A stretch of 64,000 nucleotides of DNA from Thalassospira xianhensis MCCC 1A02616 (GTDB lineage: Bacteria > Pseudomonadota > Alphaproteobacteria > Rhodospirillales > Thalassospiraceae). A program made the translations under genes and the position numbers. This document shows positions 1-9,186 of the stretch, one piece after another; positions within the stretch are counted from its first letter, which is position 1; each line of letters starts with the position of its first letter. Below the pieces are notes generated by a model. The model was not told the DNA's origin and did not search any database. It saw nothing but the letters and a program-made list of their open reading frames with translations. Location of the stretch: NCBI RefSeq assembly GCF_003326475.1, contig NZ_JPWA01000024.1:16919-80918 (forward strand), read 5' to 3'.

Positions 1-111
1 ACTGATCATCCGATCAAGAGCCTCTATTTTAGATGGAGGGTTTATGAACGCTTGTTGAGCGTAGCATCCGGACAGAGTGATGAAAGAAAATTGTTTAAGA
101 GTTCATTGTAA
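1..111 (+). CDS. C-terminal end of an unknown gene (partial)
   Basis: Frame 1 is open from the first base to a TAA at 109-111, giving 36 residues rich in Arg, Lys and Leu and ending in KLFKSSL. A palindromic hairpin starts 8 bases later, as expected behind a gene. No start lies within the window, so the product cannot be named. The only support is the open frame and the terminator; a chance open frame of this length is possible. Confidence 0.4.
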   Translation, partial: TDHPIKSLYFRWRVYERLLSVASGQSDERKLFKSSL

Positions 112-112
112 T

Positions 113-145
113 AAAAAAAGGCCGCCTGATCAGGCGGCCTTTGGT
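113..145. terminator. Bidirectional rho-independent terminator
   Basis: A perfect palindrome (GGCCGCCTGATCAGGCGGCC, 120-139) has a run of seven A on its left, which reads as seven T on the minus strand, and TTTGG-TCTTTTT on its right. It ends the minus-strand hydrolase (stop at 168) and probably the partial plus-strand gene ending at 111. Confidence 0.85.
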
Positions 146-167
146 CTTTTTGGCTGGCGGCGCGTAA

Positions 168-806
168 TTACGCGCTGCGCTTGTCCAGATAGGCAGCCGT
201 TTTCTTGATCACTTCGTCCTGCTGCTTGGCAAAATAGTGATCGGCACCTTCGATGGTGCACATATCAACCTCGATGCCTTTCTGGGCATTCAGCTTGTCG
301 GCAAGCTTGTTGACCGAAGACAGCGGGATGTTGGTGTCGTGTGACCCGTGGATCATGATCCCGGATGACGGGCAGGGGGCCAGGAAGGTGAAGTCATATT
401 CACTGGCCGGGGCCGCAACCGAAATAAAGCCGTCGATTTCCGGGCGGCGCATCAAAAGCTGCATGCCGATCCACGAACCGAACGAATAACCGGCAACCCA
501 GGTTGCGCGTGCATTGGCGTTATAGGTCTGCATCCAGTCGAGTGCGGATGCCGCATCCGACAATTCGCCGATCCCCTGGTCATAAACGCCCTGCGAGCGT
601 CCGACACCGCGGAAATTGAAACGCATGACCGAATAGCCGCGATCCTTGAACATGTTGAACATGTTGAAGCACAGCTTGTTGTTCATCGTGCCGCCCTGCT
701 GGGGGTGCGGATGAAGAATAAGTGCAATGGGCGAATCGTCTGCGCCATTGTGGTGATAGCGACCTTCAAGGCGGCCTTCGGGGCCGTTAAAAATGACCTC
801 AGGCAT
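168..806 (-). CDS. Alpha/beta hydrolase, small single-domain serine hydrolase
   Basis: A 212-residue alpha/beta hydrolase of the dienelactone hydrolase/YcjY-like group. The nucleophile is Ser108 in GYSFGS, the acid is probably Asp157 in HGSHDTN, and the base is His190 in GADHYF. An oxyanion-type HPHPQQGG segment lies near residues 32-39. There is no signal peptide or membrane segment, so it should be cytosolic. The substrate is unknown. It is transcribed away from cysE and the isc operon across about 245 bases, so it may share that regulatory region. The family is clear; the reaction is not. Confidence 0.85.
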   Translation of the reverse strand: MPEVIFNGPEGRLEGRYHHNGADDSPIALILHPHPQQGGTMNNKLCFNMFNMFKDRGYSVMRFNFRGVGRSQGVYDQGIGELSDAASALDWMQTYNANARATWVAGYSFGSWIGMQLLMRRPEIDGFISVAAPASEYDFTFLAPCPSSGIMIHGSHDTNIPLSSVNKLADKLNAQKGIEVDMCTIEGADHYFAKQQDEVIKKTAAYLDKRSA

Positions 807-909
807 GGATCAGACTGCTCCTGTCCACGAATGGAATGGGGTGAGTGAAGAATATATCCGAGTATTTTTGTAGGTTTTTTCGTTTTTGTGCATAAATTGC
901 TTTGGGCAA

Positions 910-942
910 ATACTTGACCAGGTTACTCGGTTATCCTATATT
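910..942 (+). promoter_or_regulatory. Promoter of the cysE-isc operon with an IscR type-1-like operator
   Basis: A sigma-70 promoter is readable as TTGACC (914-919), a 17-base spacer, and TATATT (937-942). Bases 910-934 match the published Escherichia coli IscR type 1 consensus (ATASYYGACTRWWWYAGTCRRSTAT) at about 20 of 25 positions by eye. The match covers the -35 box and spacer, as in iscR autoregulation. The first gene downstream is cysE (start 1051), so IscR would control serine acetylation as well as cluster assembly. The assignment rests on a hand-made motif comparison. Confidence 0.65.
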
Positions 943-1050
943 CCGGCTAACCCGATGGCATCATTGCTGTCCGTTTTGCGCGGTTCGCGCTGCGGGCAAC
1001 GATGTCGGCTGCCGGGAATCGAAGCTACTAATTACACAGTGGACAGCCCG

Positions 1051-1779
1051 ATGTTCAAGCTAATTCGTCAGGAAATAGACGCGATGATCGCCCGTGATCC
1101 TGCGGCGCGTTCCCGCTGGGAAGTCGTGATCAGCTATCCTGCGTTCCATGCCATCATGGGATATCGCGGCACAAACTGGCTGTGGAAGCGCGGTTTCCGT
1201 TTAACCGCACGCTTCCTGTCACAGATTTTGCGCTGGCTTACCGGGATTGAAATTCACCCCGGTGCGACCATCGGCAAACGCTTCTTTATCGACCATGGTA
1301 TGGGGGTCGTGATTGGCGAAACCGCCGAGATTGGCGATGATGTGACCCTTTATCAGGGGGTAACCCTTGGCGGGACGTCGCCCAGTGTCAATAGCGACGG
1401 CCAACGCGGGCTGAAACGTCACCCGACGCTTGAAGATGGGGTGATTGTCGGTTCTGGCGCGCAAATCCTTGGTCCGTTCATCGTTCGCAAGAATGCGCGT
1501 GTTGGCGGCAACGCCGTCGTGCTGTCCGAAGTCCCCGAAGGTGCGACCGTGGTCGGTATTCCCGCCCGCATCGTACGCCGGGAAAAAGATGATCGTTTCT
1601 GTGCCTATGGCACGCCGCTGGGCGATCTGCCCGATCCGGTTGCCCGCGCTCTTGAAGAACTCGGACGCGAAGTCCAGACGCTGCGCAATCAGGTTGCCGC
1701 CCTCGAAGCCGACAAGGCGGGCACTGTTGCCGGTGCGGATAAACCGGCAAAGCCGCGGATTGTTGCGGCATCCGAGTGA
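1051..1779 (+). CDS. cysE: Serine O-acetyltransferase
   Basis: Makes O-acetylserine from serine and acetyl-CoA, the carbon skeleton for cysteine. The 242-residue protein has an N-terminal helical region and a left-handed beta-helix of hexapeptide repeats (about residues 75-180), with the active-site His in DHGMGVVIGE and a second in KRHPTLEDG. The tail after about residue 190 is Ala/Glu/Lys-rich and probably disordered. The frame is open further upstream, but the ATG at 1051 is chosen because MFKLIRQEIDAM matches usual CysE starts and the extension would run back through the promoter. It leads the isc operon: cysteine made from its product feeds the two desulfurases downstream. Confidence 0.93.
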   Translation: MFKLIRQEIDAMIARDPAARSRWEVVISYPAFHAIMGYRGTNWLWKRGFRLTARFLSQILRWLTGIEIHPGATIGKRFFIDHGMGVVIGETAEIGDDVTLYQGVTLGGTSPSVNSDGQRGLKRHPTLEDGVIVGSGAQILGPFIVRKNARVGGNAVVLSEVPEGATVVGIPARIVRREKDDRFCAYGTPLGDLPDPVARALEELGREVQTLRNQVAALEADKAGTVAGADKPAKPRIVAASE

Positions 1780-1914
1780 TTTTGTTCCGCCCGAAATCGG
1801 GCAGGTACAGACAGGGGCATCAAATCGACATGTTGATCGCCCATAAAGGAAATACAGAGCTTGTGATCGTTACCCGTCAGGTCGGGTCTTGATCGACAGG
1901 TAGGAGGACGAACC

Positions 1915-2397
1915 GTGAAGCTGAGTACAAAAGGCCGCTATGCCGTGATGGCGATGGTCGATCTCGCTGATAGCAGCAGGGACCGGCCGGTCGCGCTTGC
2001 CGATATTGCGGACCGTCAGGAAATATCCCTGTCCTATCTGGAACAGCTTTTTGGCAAATTGCGCAAAGGCGGGCTTGTCCGTTCCGTGCGTGGTCCGGGT
2101 GGCGGTTATCTGCTCGCCCGCACCGCCGAGGATACCCGCATCGCCGACGTGATCCTGGCCGTGGACGAGCCGATCCGTGCAACCCGCTGCAAGTCGGGAT
2201 CGCCAAAGGGCTGCAAATCCAATCAGGGCCGGTGTCTGACCCATGAATTGTGGGAAGAACTTGGCAACCAGATTTATCTTTATCTGGCCTCTGTCAGCCT
2301 GGCCGACGTTGTGGATCGCCGTGTTTCCGGATCGACCCGGATGTTCGAACCGCGGACCACGAAAATCAAAGAGCCGAGCCAGGTTGCGGCCCAGTAA
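1915..2397 (+). CDS. iscR: Iron-sulfur cluster-sensing Rrf2 regulator IscR
   Basis: A 160-residue Rrf2-family regulator that carries a [2Fe-2S] cluster and adjusts isc expression to cluster demand. The N-terminal winged helix starts MKLSTKGRYAVMAM and includes the GPGGGY wing near residues 60-65. Cluster ligands appear as Cys92, Cys100, Cys107 and His110 before ELW. In E. coli IscR the three Cys are six apart (92/98/104, His107), so the loop here is longer. The GTG start at 1915 has an excellent AGGAGG at 1902-1907. It lies 135 bases behind cysE and is probably autoregulated through the site at 910-934. Confidence 0.95.
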   Translation: MKLSTKGRYAVMAMVDLADSSRDRPVALADIADRQEISLSYLEQLFGKLRKGGLVRSVRGPGGGYLLARTAEDTRIADVILAVDEPIRATRCKSGSPKGCKSNQGRCLTHELWEELGNQIYLYLASVSLADVVDRRVSGSTRMFEPRTTKIKEPSQVAAQ

Positions 2398-2455
2398 CTT
2401 GTCCTCTATATCGAGGGCAGAATAAGAGAATGCGAATAAGGATGATTTTAAACTG

Positions 2456-3586
2456 ATGACCAACCCGGTTTACCTTGATTACAACGCCAGCGCGCCACTG
2501 TGCCACGAAGCACGGCAGGCGATGCTTGTGGCGATGGACGTCGCGGGTAACCCGTCATCGGTTCATGCATCCGGTCGTGCGGCCCGCAAGATCGTCGATC
2601 ATGCCCGGCGCAGGATTGCCGATCTGGTTGGTGGTGACGCCGAACGCGTGATTTTCACAAGCGGCGGTACTGAGGCCAACAATCTGGCCCTGAACGGGCT
2701 TGAGGATGTCACCGTGCTGACCAGTGCGGTCGAACATCCTTCGGTGATCGAAGCCCGGTCGGATGCGAAACGCATTCCGGTTGATGCCAATGGCGTCATT
2801 GATCTGGCCGCCCTTGAAACCATGCTGCGCGCCGCATCCGATGCCGGCCAAAAGGTTCTGGTTTCGGTGATGCTGGCCAACAACGAAACCGGCGTCATTC
2901 AGCCGGTTGCCAAAGTCGGCCTGCTGGCCCGTGAATATGGCGCAAAGGTCCATTGCGACGCCGTTCAGGCATTGGGCCGCATGCCGGTCGATATGGGCCA
3001 GCTTCTGGTCGATATGGTGTCGATTTCGGCCCACAAGATCGGCGGACCCAAAGGTGTCGGTGCCCTGGCTATCGCGCCCGGCGTGATGCTGGTGCCGCAA
3101 ATCTGCGGCGGCGGGCAGGAAAAATACCGACGGGGTGGTACGGAAAATACCATCGGGATCGCGGGCTTTGGCGCTGCGGCCGAACGGTGCGAGGCCACCC
3201 GGTCGAAAATGGACGAAATCCGCGGTTTGCGTGACCGTCTGGAAACGGTTTTGGCAGCAGAAGCTCCCGAGCTTCTGATCGCCGGAAAAGGAACGGATCG
3301 ACTGGTCAATACCAGTTGCCTGATCCTGCCGGGCATGCCGGGGGAAACCCAGGTTATGGCCATGGATCTTGCAGGGATTGCGATCAGTTCGGGATCAGCC
3401 TGTTCATCAGGCAAGGTACGTGAAAGCCACGTATTGAAGGAAATGGGGGTTACCGATGCCGGATCGGCCATAAGGGTCAGTCTGGGACTGGAAACCACCG
3501 ATGACGAGATTGATACATTTATCCGCGTTTGGAGCCGGATGCGGGGCAATGCAGTGCGTAAGAAAAGTGCGCGCCACGCTGCCTGA
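2456..3586 (+). CDS. Second cysteine desulfurase of the isc operon (NifS/IscS-like)
   Basis: A 376-residue class V aminotransferase-fold enzyme that moves sulfur from cysteine onto its own active-site Cys. The PLP lysine is Lys194 in SAHKIGGPKG, His94 stacks on PLP, and the persulfide Cys316 lies in SSGSACSSGK. It is a paralogue of the next gene, shorter and clearly diverged (for example an N-terminal YLDYNASAP). Having two desulfurases in tandem after iscR is a recurring alphaproteobacterial arrangement; I infer that one serves a separate acceptor. The gap to iscR is 58 bases. Confidence 0.92.
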   Translation: MTNPVYLDYNASAPLCHEARQAMLVAMDVAGNPSSVHASGRAARKIVDHARRRIADLVGGDAERVIFTSGGTEANNLALNGLEDVTVLTSAVEHPSVIEARSDAKRIPVDANGVIDLAALETMLRAASDAGQKVLVSVMLANNETGVIQPVAKVGLLAREYGAKVHCDAVQALGRMPVDMGQLLVDMVSISAHKIGGPKGVGALAIAPGVMLVPQICGGGQEKYRRGGTENTIGIAGFGAAAERCEATRSKMDEIRGLRDRLETVLAAEAPELLIAGKGTDRLVNTSCLILPGMPGETQVMAMDLAGIAISSGSACSSGKVRESHVLKEMGVTDAGSAIRVSLGLETTDDEIDTFIRVWSRMRGNAVRKKSARHAA

Positions 3587-3613
3587 AAAAGAGTGAGTGA
3601 GGAAGCCTTAACT

Positions 3614-4837
3614 ATGAACGAGCTTAAAGCAAAGCCGATCTATCTGGATTACCAGGCAACGACGCCGACCGATCCGCGCGTGGTGGAAACCATGCTGCCG
3701 TACTTCACCGAGAAGTTCGGTAACCCGCATTCGCGCAACCACAGCTTTGGCTGGGAAGCGGAAGACGCGGTCGAGGTCGCACGTGACCAGGTCGCCAAGA
3801 TCATTGGTGCCTCGTCCAAAGAGATCATTTTCACCTCGGGTGCGACTGAATCGAACAACCTTGCGCTCAAAGGCGTGATGAAGTTCTACGGCAAGAAAAA
3901 GCCGCACCTGATCACGGTCGTGACCGAGCATAAATGCGTGCTCGACAGTGCCCGTCACCTTGAACAGGAAGGTTTCAAAGTCACCTATCTTGGCGTCAAG
4001 GATAACGGCCTGATAGACCTTGAACAGCTCAAGGCCGCGATCACCGACGAAACCGCGATTGTGTCCGTCATGGCGGTCAACAACGAAATCGGCGTGATCC
4101 AGCCGCTGAAAGAAATCGGCGAAATCTGCCGCGAACGTGGTGTGTTCTTCCACACCGACTGCGCGCAGGCCGTTGGCAAGATTCCGCTCGACGTTGACGA
4201 GATGAAAATCGACCTGATGTCGATTTCCGGCCACAAGATTTATGGCCCGAAAGGCATTGGTGCGCTTTATGTCCGCCGTCGTCCGCGCGTTCGCGTCATC
4301 GCACAGATCACCGGTGGTGGTCAGGAACGCGGCATGCGTTCCGGTACGCTGCCGACCCCGCTGATCGTTGGTCTGGGCAAGGCATGCGACATCGCCATGA
4401 ACGAAATGGCCGAAGAAAATGCCCGCATCATGGAGCTGCGGGACTACACCATGAAGCGTTTCCGTGACCGCCTTGCCGACATCTACCTGAACGGTGATGA
4501 AACGCAGCGCGTTGCCGGCAACCTCAATGTTTCCTTTGCCTATGTCGAAGGCGAAAGCCTTCTGATGGACATCAAGAACATTGCGGTCTCGTCGGGTTCG
4601 GCATGTACCTCTGCCTCGCTGGAACCGTCTTATGTTCTGCGTGCGCTCGGTGTTGACGAAGAACTCGCCCATACCTCGCTTCGTATCGGCATCGGTCGCT
4701 ATACCACCCGCGAAGAGCTTGATCAGGCGATTGATTCAATCTGCGTTGCGGTCGAGCGCCTGCGTGAAATGAGCCCGCTTTGGGAAATGGCCCAGGAAGG
4801 CATCGACATCAAGTCGATCGAGTGGGCTGAACACTAA
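3614..4837 (+). CDS. iscS: Cysteine desulfurase IscS
   Basis: The principal housekeeping desulfurase supplying sulfur for IscU, tRNA thiolation and thiamine. It is 407 residues (E. coli IscS 404). PLP Lys208 lies in [10 protein letters not shown], His106 in TEHKCVL, and persulfide Cys331 in [15 protein letters not shown]; the C-terminal tail ends SIEWAEH, the usual IscU-docking end. A GTG at 3593 is in frame, but the ATG at 3614 has a GAGGAAG eight bases upstream and the family's normal N-terminus. It follows the other desulfurase by 27 bases and precedes iscU. Confidence 0.96.
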   Translation: MNELKAKPIYLDYQATTPTDPRVVETMLPYFTEKFGNPHSRNHSFGWEAEDAVEVARDQVAKIIGASSKEIIFTSGATESNNLALKGVMKFYGKKKPHLITVVTEHKCVLDSARHLEQEGFKVTYLGVKDNGLIDLEQLKAAITDETAIVSVMAVNNEIGVIQPLKEIGEICRERGVFFHTDCAQAVGKIPLDVDEMKIDLMSISGHKIYGPKGIGALYVRRRPRVRVIAQITGGGQERGMRSGTLPTPLIVGLGKACDIAMNEMAEENARIMELRDYTMKRFRDRLADIYLNGDETQRVAGNLNVSFAYVEGESLLMDIKNIAVSSGSACTSASLEPSYVLRALGVDEELAHTSLRIGIGRYTTREELDQAIDSICVAVERLREMSPLWEMAQEGIDIKSIEWAEH

Positions 4838-4896
4838 GCGTAACGAACTATTCCTTCTCGTGAGAGAGAAACAGGACTTTTAGGAGGACTTTTACC

Positions 4897-5301
4897 ATGG
4901 CTTATAGTGAAAAGCTGATCGACCATTACGAAAACCCGCGCAATGTCGGTTCGATGGACAAGAACGAAACGTCTGTCGGTACCGGTCTGGTCGGCGCACC
5001 GGCCTGTGGCGACGTTATGAAACTGCAGATCAAGGTGACCGCAGACGGGATCATCGAGGATGCAAAGTTCAAGACGTTTGGTTGCGGTTCGGCAATTGCG
5101 TCAAGCTCGCTGATCACCGAGTGGGTCAAGGGCAAGTCGCTTGACGAAGCCGGATCGATCAAGAACTCGCAGATTGCCGAAGAACTGGCTTTGCCGCCGG
5201 TGAAGATTCACTGCTCGATCCTGGCAGAAGATGCCATCAAGGCAGCGATCGCCGACTACAAAACCAAAAACGGTCAGGTCGAAGTCGAAGCTGCTGAATA
5301 A
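4897..5301 (+). CDS. iscU: Iron-sulfur cluster scaffold IscU
   Basis: The 134-residue scaffold on which [2Fe-2S] clusters are built. All functional residues keep E. coli numbering: Cys37 and Asp39 in GAPACGD, Cys63 in FGCGSA, His105 and Cys106 in KIHCSI, and the HscA-recognition motif LPPVK at 99-103. The ribosome site (TAGGAGGA, about 4882) is strong. It lies 59 bases after iscS, which is expected because the two proteins form the core complex. Confidence 0.97.
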   Translation: MAYSEKLIDHYENPRNVGSMDKNETSVGTGLVGAPACGDVMKLQIKVTADGIIEDAKFKTFGCGSAIASSSLITEWVKGKSLDEAGSIKNSQIAEELALPPVKIHCSILAEDAIKAAIADYKTKNGQVEVEAAE

Positions 5302-5346
5302 GCAGCTTCACGACCCCGCTCGTTTTCGGGAATTCAGGAGAAGACT

Positions 5347-5688
5347 ATGGCATTACCGTCCCCGATCAGTGTCACCCCGGAGGCGCTTGTTCATATCAAG
5401 GCGTTGCTTGATAGCCGCGGCAAACCGTCCGAAGGCATCCGCCTTGGCGTGCGCAGCAAAGGGTGCTCGGGTCTGTCCTACACGCTTGAATATGCAGATG
5501 ATGCATCGGGCTTCGAAGAAGTCGTCGAGCTGGAGGATGGCGTGAAGCTTCTGATTGACCCCAAGGCCATCATGTTCGTGCTTGGCACCGAGATGGATTA
5601 CGAGGTCAACAAGATGGAAGAAGGTTTCGTGTTCCGTAACCCCAATGAAAAGGGGCGTTGCGGCTGCGGAGAATCCTTCCACGTCTGA
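5347..5688 (+). CDS. iscA: A-type iron-sulfur carrier IscA
   Basis: A 113-residue A-type carrier that passes clusters from the scaffold to client proteins. The three ligand cysteines are present: Cys40 in SKGCSGLSY and Cys105/Cys107 in the C-terminal CGCGESF. The length and HesB-like fold are typical. The gene starts 45 bases behind iscU behind a CAGGAGAAG site. A hairpin without a T tract follows in the 170-base gap before hscB. Confidence 0.96.
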   Translation: MALPSPISVTPEALVHIKALLDSRGKPSEGIRLGVRSKGCSGLSYTLEYADDASGFEEVVELEDGVKLLIDPKAIMFVLGTEMDYEVNKMEEGFVFRNPNEKGRCGCGESFHV

Positions 5689-5724
5689 CGGCCCGCCGGG
5701 TTTTCCCTGCTTTCTGACTGTCAT

Positions 5725-5758
5725 GGCCCCGGTGATATCGACCGATATCGTCGGGGCC
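5725..5758 (+). other. Hairpin inside the isc operon
   Basis: The iscA-hscB gap contains GGCCCC...GATATCG-ACC-GATATCG...GGGGCC, a long imperfect inverted repeat without a following T tract. It is a poor terminator but could protect the upstream mRNA or set a step in expression between iscRSUA and hscBA-fdx. The structure is visible; the role is inferred. Confidence 0.5.
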
Positions 5759-5858
5759 ATCGACTGACAAAGGGGCGGTCGCCGTTATTTTTGTCATTAT
5801 TTTCCGGCATCTGACGTCCGTCTTTATTCGTTTTGTCGTTTGTTTTTAAATCTCGAAA

Positions 5859-6512
5859 GTGCATAGCGTGAGCAACACCGGTACCTCAGAAACGCGCACC
5901 GCAGAACAGCCGCAGCATAAAGTCTGCTGGTCCTGCAAGGGCCCGGTCGGGGCAACTTCCCTGTTTTGCGAAACCTGCAATGCCATTCAGCCCCCGGGCC
6001 AGCTTGACCATTTCACGCGCTTTGGGCTTAAACGCACCTTCATCATCGATGTCGATGCGATCGAGGCAACGTATCTCAAGCAGCAGCAATTGCTGCATCC
6101 TGACCGCTTTGCATCAAAATCCGCCCGCGAACAGGCATTATCATCCCAGCAGGCGGCAACCCTTAACGGTGCGTTCGAAACCCTTAAAAACCCGGTTGCA
6201 CGTGCCGAATATCTTCTGCGTCTGGCAGGCCACGAACCCGAAGGCGGCGAGGGGCACACGGTCAACGATCCGGAGCTTCTGATGGAAGCCATGGAAATGC
6301 GCGAAGCCCTGCATGATGCCGATGACCGCAACGCGGTCGACACCATGATCAAGGATACCCGCAAGGCCGCCCGTGCGTGTGAAAAGGACGTTGCCGACGC
6401 ACTCGAACAGAACGCATATGACCGGGCCAAAAAACTGACAACCCGGCTGAGATACCTGATGAAAATGACCGAGGAAGCGCGCGCGAAGAAATCGCGTCTT
6501 GCCGCCGCCTGA
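5859..6512 (+). CDS. hscB: J-domain co-chaperone HscB with N-terminal zinc-finger-like domain
   Basis: Co-chaperone that brings IscU to HscA and stimulates its ATPase. The J domain is about residues 48-120, with HPD at 80-82, followed by the C-terminal three-helix IscU-binding region. Unlike the compact E. coli protein (171 residues) this one has 217 and carries CWSC (Cys23, Cys26) and CETC (Cys37, Cys40) before the J domain, as in the zinc/thiolate domain of human HSC20. The start is uncertain: GTG at 5859 or GTG at 5868, neither with a strong ribosome site; the cysteines are kept either way. hscA begins 26 bases downstream. Confidence 0.93.
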   Translation: MHSVSNTGTSETRTAEQPQHKVCWSCKGPVGATSLFCETCNAIQPPGQLDHFTRFGLKRTFIIDVDAIEATYLKQQQLLHPDRFASKSAREQALSSQQAATLNGAFETLKNPVARAEYLLRLAGHEPEGGEGHTVNDPELLMEAMEMREALHDADDRNAVDTMIKDTRKAARACEKDVADALEQNAYDRAKKLTTRLRYLMKMTEEARAKKSRLAAA

Positions 6513-6538
6513 TCATTTAAAAAGAACGGATAGAATTC

Positions 6539-8440
6539 ATGGCTTTGCTAAAGATCCACGAACCGGGCCAGACGCCGCTGCCCCACGAAGATGAACGCCA
6601 GCTTGCGGTTGGCATCGATCTGGGCACGACGAACTCCGTCGTCGCGATCTCGAACGATGAAAAACCCGAGGTGCTCCGCGATACATCCGGTGGCAATGCC
6701 ATCGTGCCGTCTGTCGTCTATTATGGCGCGGATGCCGATCCGGTGGTGGGCGAGGCGGCCCGTGATCAGATCAACGACAATGCCAATCGCGTCGTATCGT
6801 CGGTCAAACGCCTGATGGGCCGTGGCATTGCTGATGTCAAATCCATCGCCGGCACGCTGCCCTATCATGTCGAAGTCCCGGCTGAGGACGCCGAAAAATC
6901 GGGTGAACCGATGATGGTGCGGCTCAATGTCGGCGACCGCGTCCTGACCCCGGTAGAGGTTTCCGCCGATATCCTGCGTGCCCTGCGCGCGCGTGCCGAG
7001 GCAAGCCTTGGCAAGCCTGTCGAAAAGGCGGTCATCACCGTTCCGGCCTATTTCGATGATGGCGCGCGCACCGCGACCAAGGACGCCGCCCGTCTGGCCG
7101 GGATCGAAGTCCTGCGTCTGGTGAACGAGCCAACCGCGGCCGCCCTTGCCTATGGCCTCGATAACGGGGCGGAGGGCCTTTATGCCGTCTACGATCTTGG
7201 CGGCGGCACGTTTGATATTTCCCTGCTTAAAATGCAAAAGGGCGTCTTCCAGGTGAAGGCAACCGGGGGCGATGCCGCACTCGGTGGTGATGATTTCGAT
7301 CACGCCATTGCCGAACATCTTCTGGCGGAGCGTAAAGACGGCGGCACCACCGATGATCTCGATGCGTCGGATGCCAAACGCCTGCTTAAAACCGCTCGCA
7401 AGGTCAAGGAAGCCCTGACCGATGCCGATGAAACCAGCGTTACCGTCTCGCTCGGTGGCGCGGACACCACCCACACAGTCACCCGTGCCGCGTTCGATGC
7501 GATGATTGCCAAACTGGTATCGCGCACGATTGCGATCACCGAACAGGTCCTTGATGACGCCGATATTCTGGCCGATGACGTCAAGGGCGTGGTGCTGGTC
7601 GGCGGTTCGACCCGTGTGCCCGCCGTCCGCAAGGCCGTCGCTGATCTGTTCGAACAGGACCCGCTTTCCGATATCGACCCGGACGAGGTCGTCGCCCTTG
7701 GTGCCGCGCTGCAGGCAGAGGCCCTGACAGGTGGCTCGGACAACCTTCTGCTCGACGTCACGCCCCTGTCGCTCGGCCTTGAAACAATGGGCGGGATTGT
7801 CGAAAAGGTCATTGACCGCAATACCCCGATCCCGGTCGCCAAGGCACAGGAATTCACCACCTATCAGGATGGCCAGTCGGCCATGATGATCCATGTGGTG
7901 CAGGGCGAACGCGAAATGGTCGATCAGTGCCGCTCGCTTGCGCGCTTCGCGCTGACCGGTATTCCGTCAATGGCGGCTGGCGCTGCACGCATCAAGGTGA
8001 CGTTTAATGTCGATGCCGACGGTCTTCTGACTGTCTCGGCGCGCGAGGAAACCACCGGCACCGAACAGGAAGTCGCCGTCAAGCCGACCTATGGCATTAA
8101 CGAGCTTGATATGGCCAATATGCTGCGCGAAAGCATGGTTCATGCGCGCGAGGATATGGAAATGCGCCTCCTGACCGAAGCCCGGGTCGAAGCACGCCGC
8201 AACGTTCTGGCCGTGCAGGCCGCAATGAATGCCGACAGAGCACTTCTGACATCCGAAGACGAAGACAATATCGCAGCCGCGATTGCCAAACTCGAAGCCG
8301 CCATGTCGGGCGAGGATCGTGACCTTATCAACGAACAGGCCGAGGCCCTGGAAGACGCATCGCGTCCCTTTGCCGAGGCCCGTATGGACGCCCGCATCCG
8401 TCAGGCCCTTGCCGGTCGCAATGTCGATCAGGTGAATTAG
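6539..8440 (+). CDS. hscA: Hsp70-family chaperone HscA
   Basis: A specialised DnaK-like chaperone that uses ATP to release clusters from IscU. It has 633 residues (E. coli HscA 616). The nucleotide-binding domain begins [13 protein letters not shown] near residue 25, includes [14 protein letters not shown] and [12 protein letters not shown], and is followed by the linker [17 protein letters not shown] and the substrate-binding domain. ATG at 6539 lies 26 bases behind hscB. The partner motif LPPVK is intact in IscU. Confidence 0.96.
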   Translation: MALLKIHEPGQTPLPHEDERQLAVGIDLGTTNSVVAISNDEKPEVLRDTSGGNAIVPSVVYYGADADPVVGEAARDQINDNANRVVSSVKRLMGRGIADVKSIAGTLPYHVEVPAEDAEKSGEPMMVRLNVGDRVLTPVEVSADILRALRARAEASLGKPVEKAVITVPAYFDDGARTATKDAARLAGIEVLRLVNEPTAAALAYGLDNGAEGLYAVYDLGGGTFDISLLKMQKGVFQVKATGGDAALGGDDFDHAIAEHLLAERKDGGTTDDLDASDAKRLLKTARKVKEALTDADETSVTVSLGGADTTHTVTRAAFDAMIAKLVSRTIAITEQVLDDADILADDVKGVVLVGGSTRVPAVRKAVADLFEQDPLSDIDPDEVVALGAALQAEALTGGSDNLLLDVTPLSLGLETMGGIVEKVIDRNTPIPVAKAQEFTTYQDGQSAMMIHVVQGEREMVDQCRSLARFALTGIPSMAAGAARIKVTFNVDADGLLTVSAREETTGTEQEVAVKPTYGINELDMANMLRESMVHAREDMEMRLLTEARVEARRNVLAVQAAMNADRALLTSEDEDNIAAAIAKLEAAMSGEDRDLINEQAEALEDASRPFAEARMDARIRQALAGRNVDQVN

Positions 8441-8553
8441 GGACCAGACATAATTGACAAACCGGCCAACTGCGGCGATTGTCCCGTGCAACCGCCAAGG
8501 TCAGGTCGGACCAGAGATCGAACGAAAAAGTATTACCGAGGAGAAAGGCACAG

Positions 8554-8889
8554 ATGCCTAAGATCGTTTTTGTTGAACCCGATGGCACCGAAAAGGAATT
8601 TGACGTTGCCGACGGTCTGTCCGTTCTGGAAGCTGCCCACAAGAATGGCATCGACCTTGAAGGTGCCTGCGAAGGATCGCTGGCCTGCTCGACCTGCCAT
8701 GTCGTTGTTGACGATAGCTGGTTTGACAAGCTCGACGAGCCAAGCGAAGACGAGGAAGACATGCTCGACCTCGCATTCGGCCTGACCGAGACCTCGCGCC
8801 TTGGCTGTCAGATCATCATGAGCGACGAGCTCGACGGCCTGCGCGTCATGCTGCCGTCTGCCACGCGCAACATGATGGTTGACAAGTAA
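8554..8889 (+). CDS. fdx: ISC-type [2Fe-2S] ferredoxin
   Basis: A 111-residue adrenodoxin-like ferredoxin that supplies electrons for cluster assembly. The ligands are Cys39, Cys45, Cys48 and Cys85 (C-X5-C-X2-C-X36-C, in [14 protein letters not shown] and RLGCQI). The frame is open from 8479, but the ATG at 8554 is chosen: it has GAGGAGAAAGG just upstream and the conserved [11 protein letters not shown] start. It is acidic, as expected for docking to basic partners, and lies between hscA and iscX. Confidence 0.96.
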   Translation: MPKIVFVEPDGTEKEFDVADGLSVLEAAHKNGIDLEGACEGSLACSTCHVVVDDSWFDKLDEPSEDEEDMLDLAFGLTETSRLGCQIIMSDELDGLRVMLPSATRNMMVDK

Positions 8890-8926
8890 CACCAAGATTT
8901 CCGCCCAAGCCAAAAGGGGGACACCC

Positions 8927-9124
8927 ATGCGCTGGACAGATATTCAGGATATCGCGATCGAGCTTGAAGAAGCCCATCCCGACAAGGATAACGTCAATCT
9001 GCGGTATACCGATCTGCATAAATGGATCTGTGAACTTGACGGCTTTGACGACGATCCCGCGAAATCGAACGAGAAGATCCTCGAAGCCATCCAGATGGCA
9101 TGGATCGATGAACGCGACGATTAG
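8927..9124 (+). CDS. iscX: Iron-sulfur assembly modulator IscX
   Basis: A 65-residue acidic protein (E. coli IscX 66) that binds IscS and iron and tunes desulfurase activity. The family signature is complete: MRWTDIQDIAIELEE, YTDLHKWICEL near the middle, and the C-terminal QMAWIDERDD. The start at 8927 has AGGGGG upstream. It is the last gene of the isc operon and is followed by a repeat and a terminator. Confidence 0.95.
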   Translation: MRWTDIQDIAIELEEAHPDKDNVNLRYTDLHKWICELDGFDDDPAKSNEKILEAIQMAWIDERDD

Positions 9125-9136
9125 GACCTGCTAACA

Positions 9137-9164
9137 CGTCATTCCCGCGAAGGCGGGAATCCAG
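9137..9164. repeat. Half copy of an interspersed palindromic repeat
   Basis: CGTCATTCCCGCGAAGGCGG followed by GAATCCAG, with the inverted repeat ATTCCCGC-GAAG-GCGGGAAT at 9141-9160. It matches the left half of the element at 11267-11350 with one base different. It sits between iscX and its terminator. Confidence 0.75.
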
Positions 9165-9186
9165 ACAGCAGAACCCGCATCGATAC

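Noticed and set aside
3608..4672. 354-residue minus-strand frame opposite iscS
   Set aside because: It is a shadow of iscS third-position bias; the plus-strand IscS is certain.
6548..7894. 448-residue minus-strand frame opposite hscA
   Set aside because: Shadow of hscA; His/Gly/Arg-rich with no domain.
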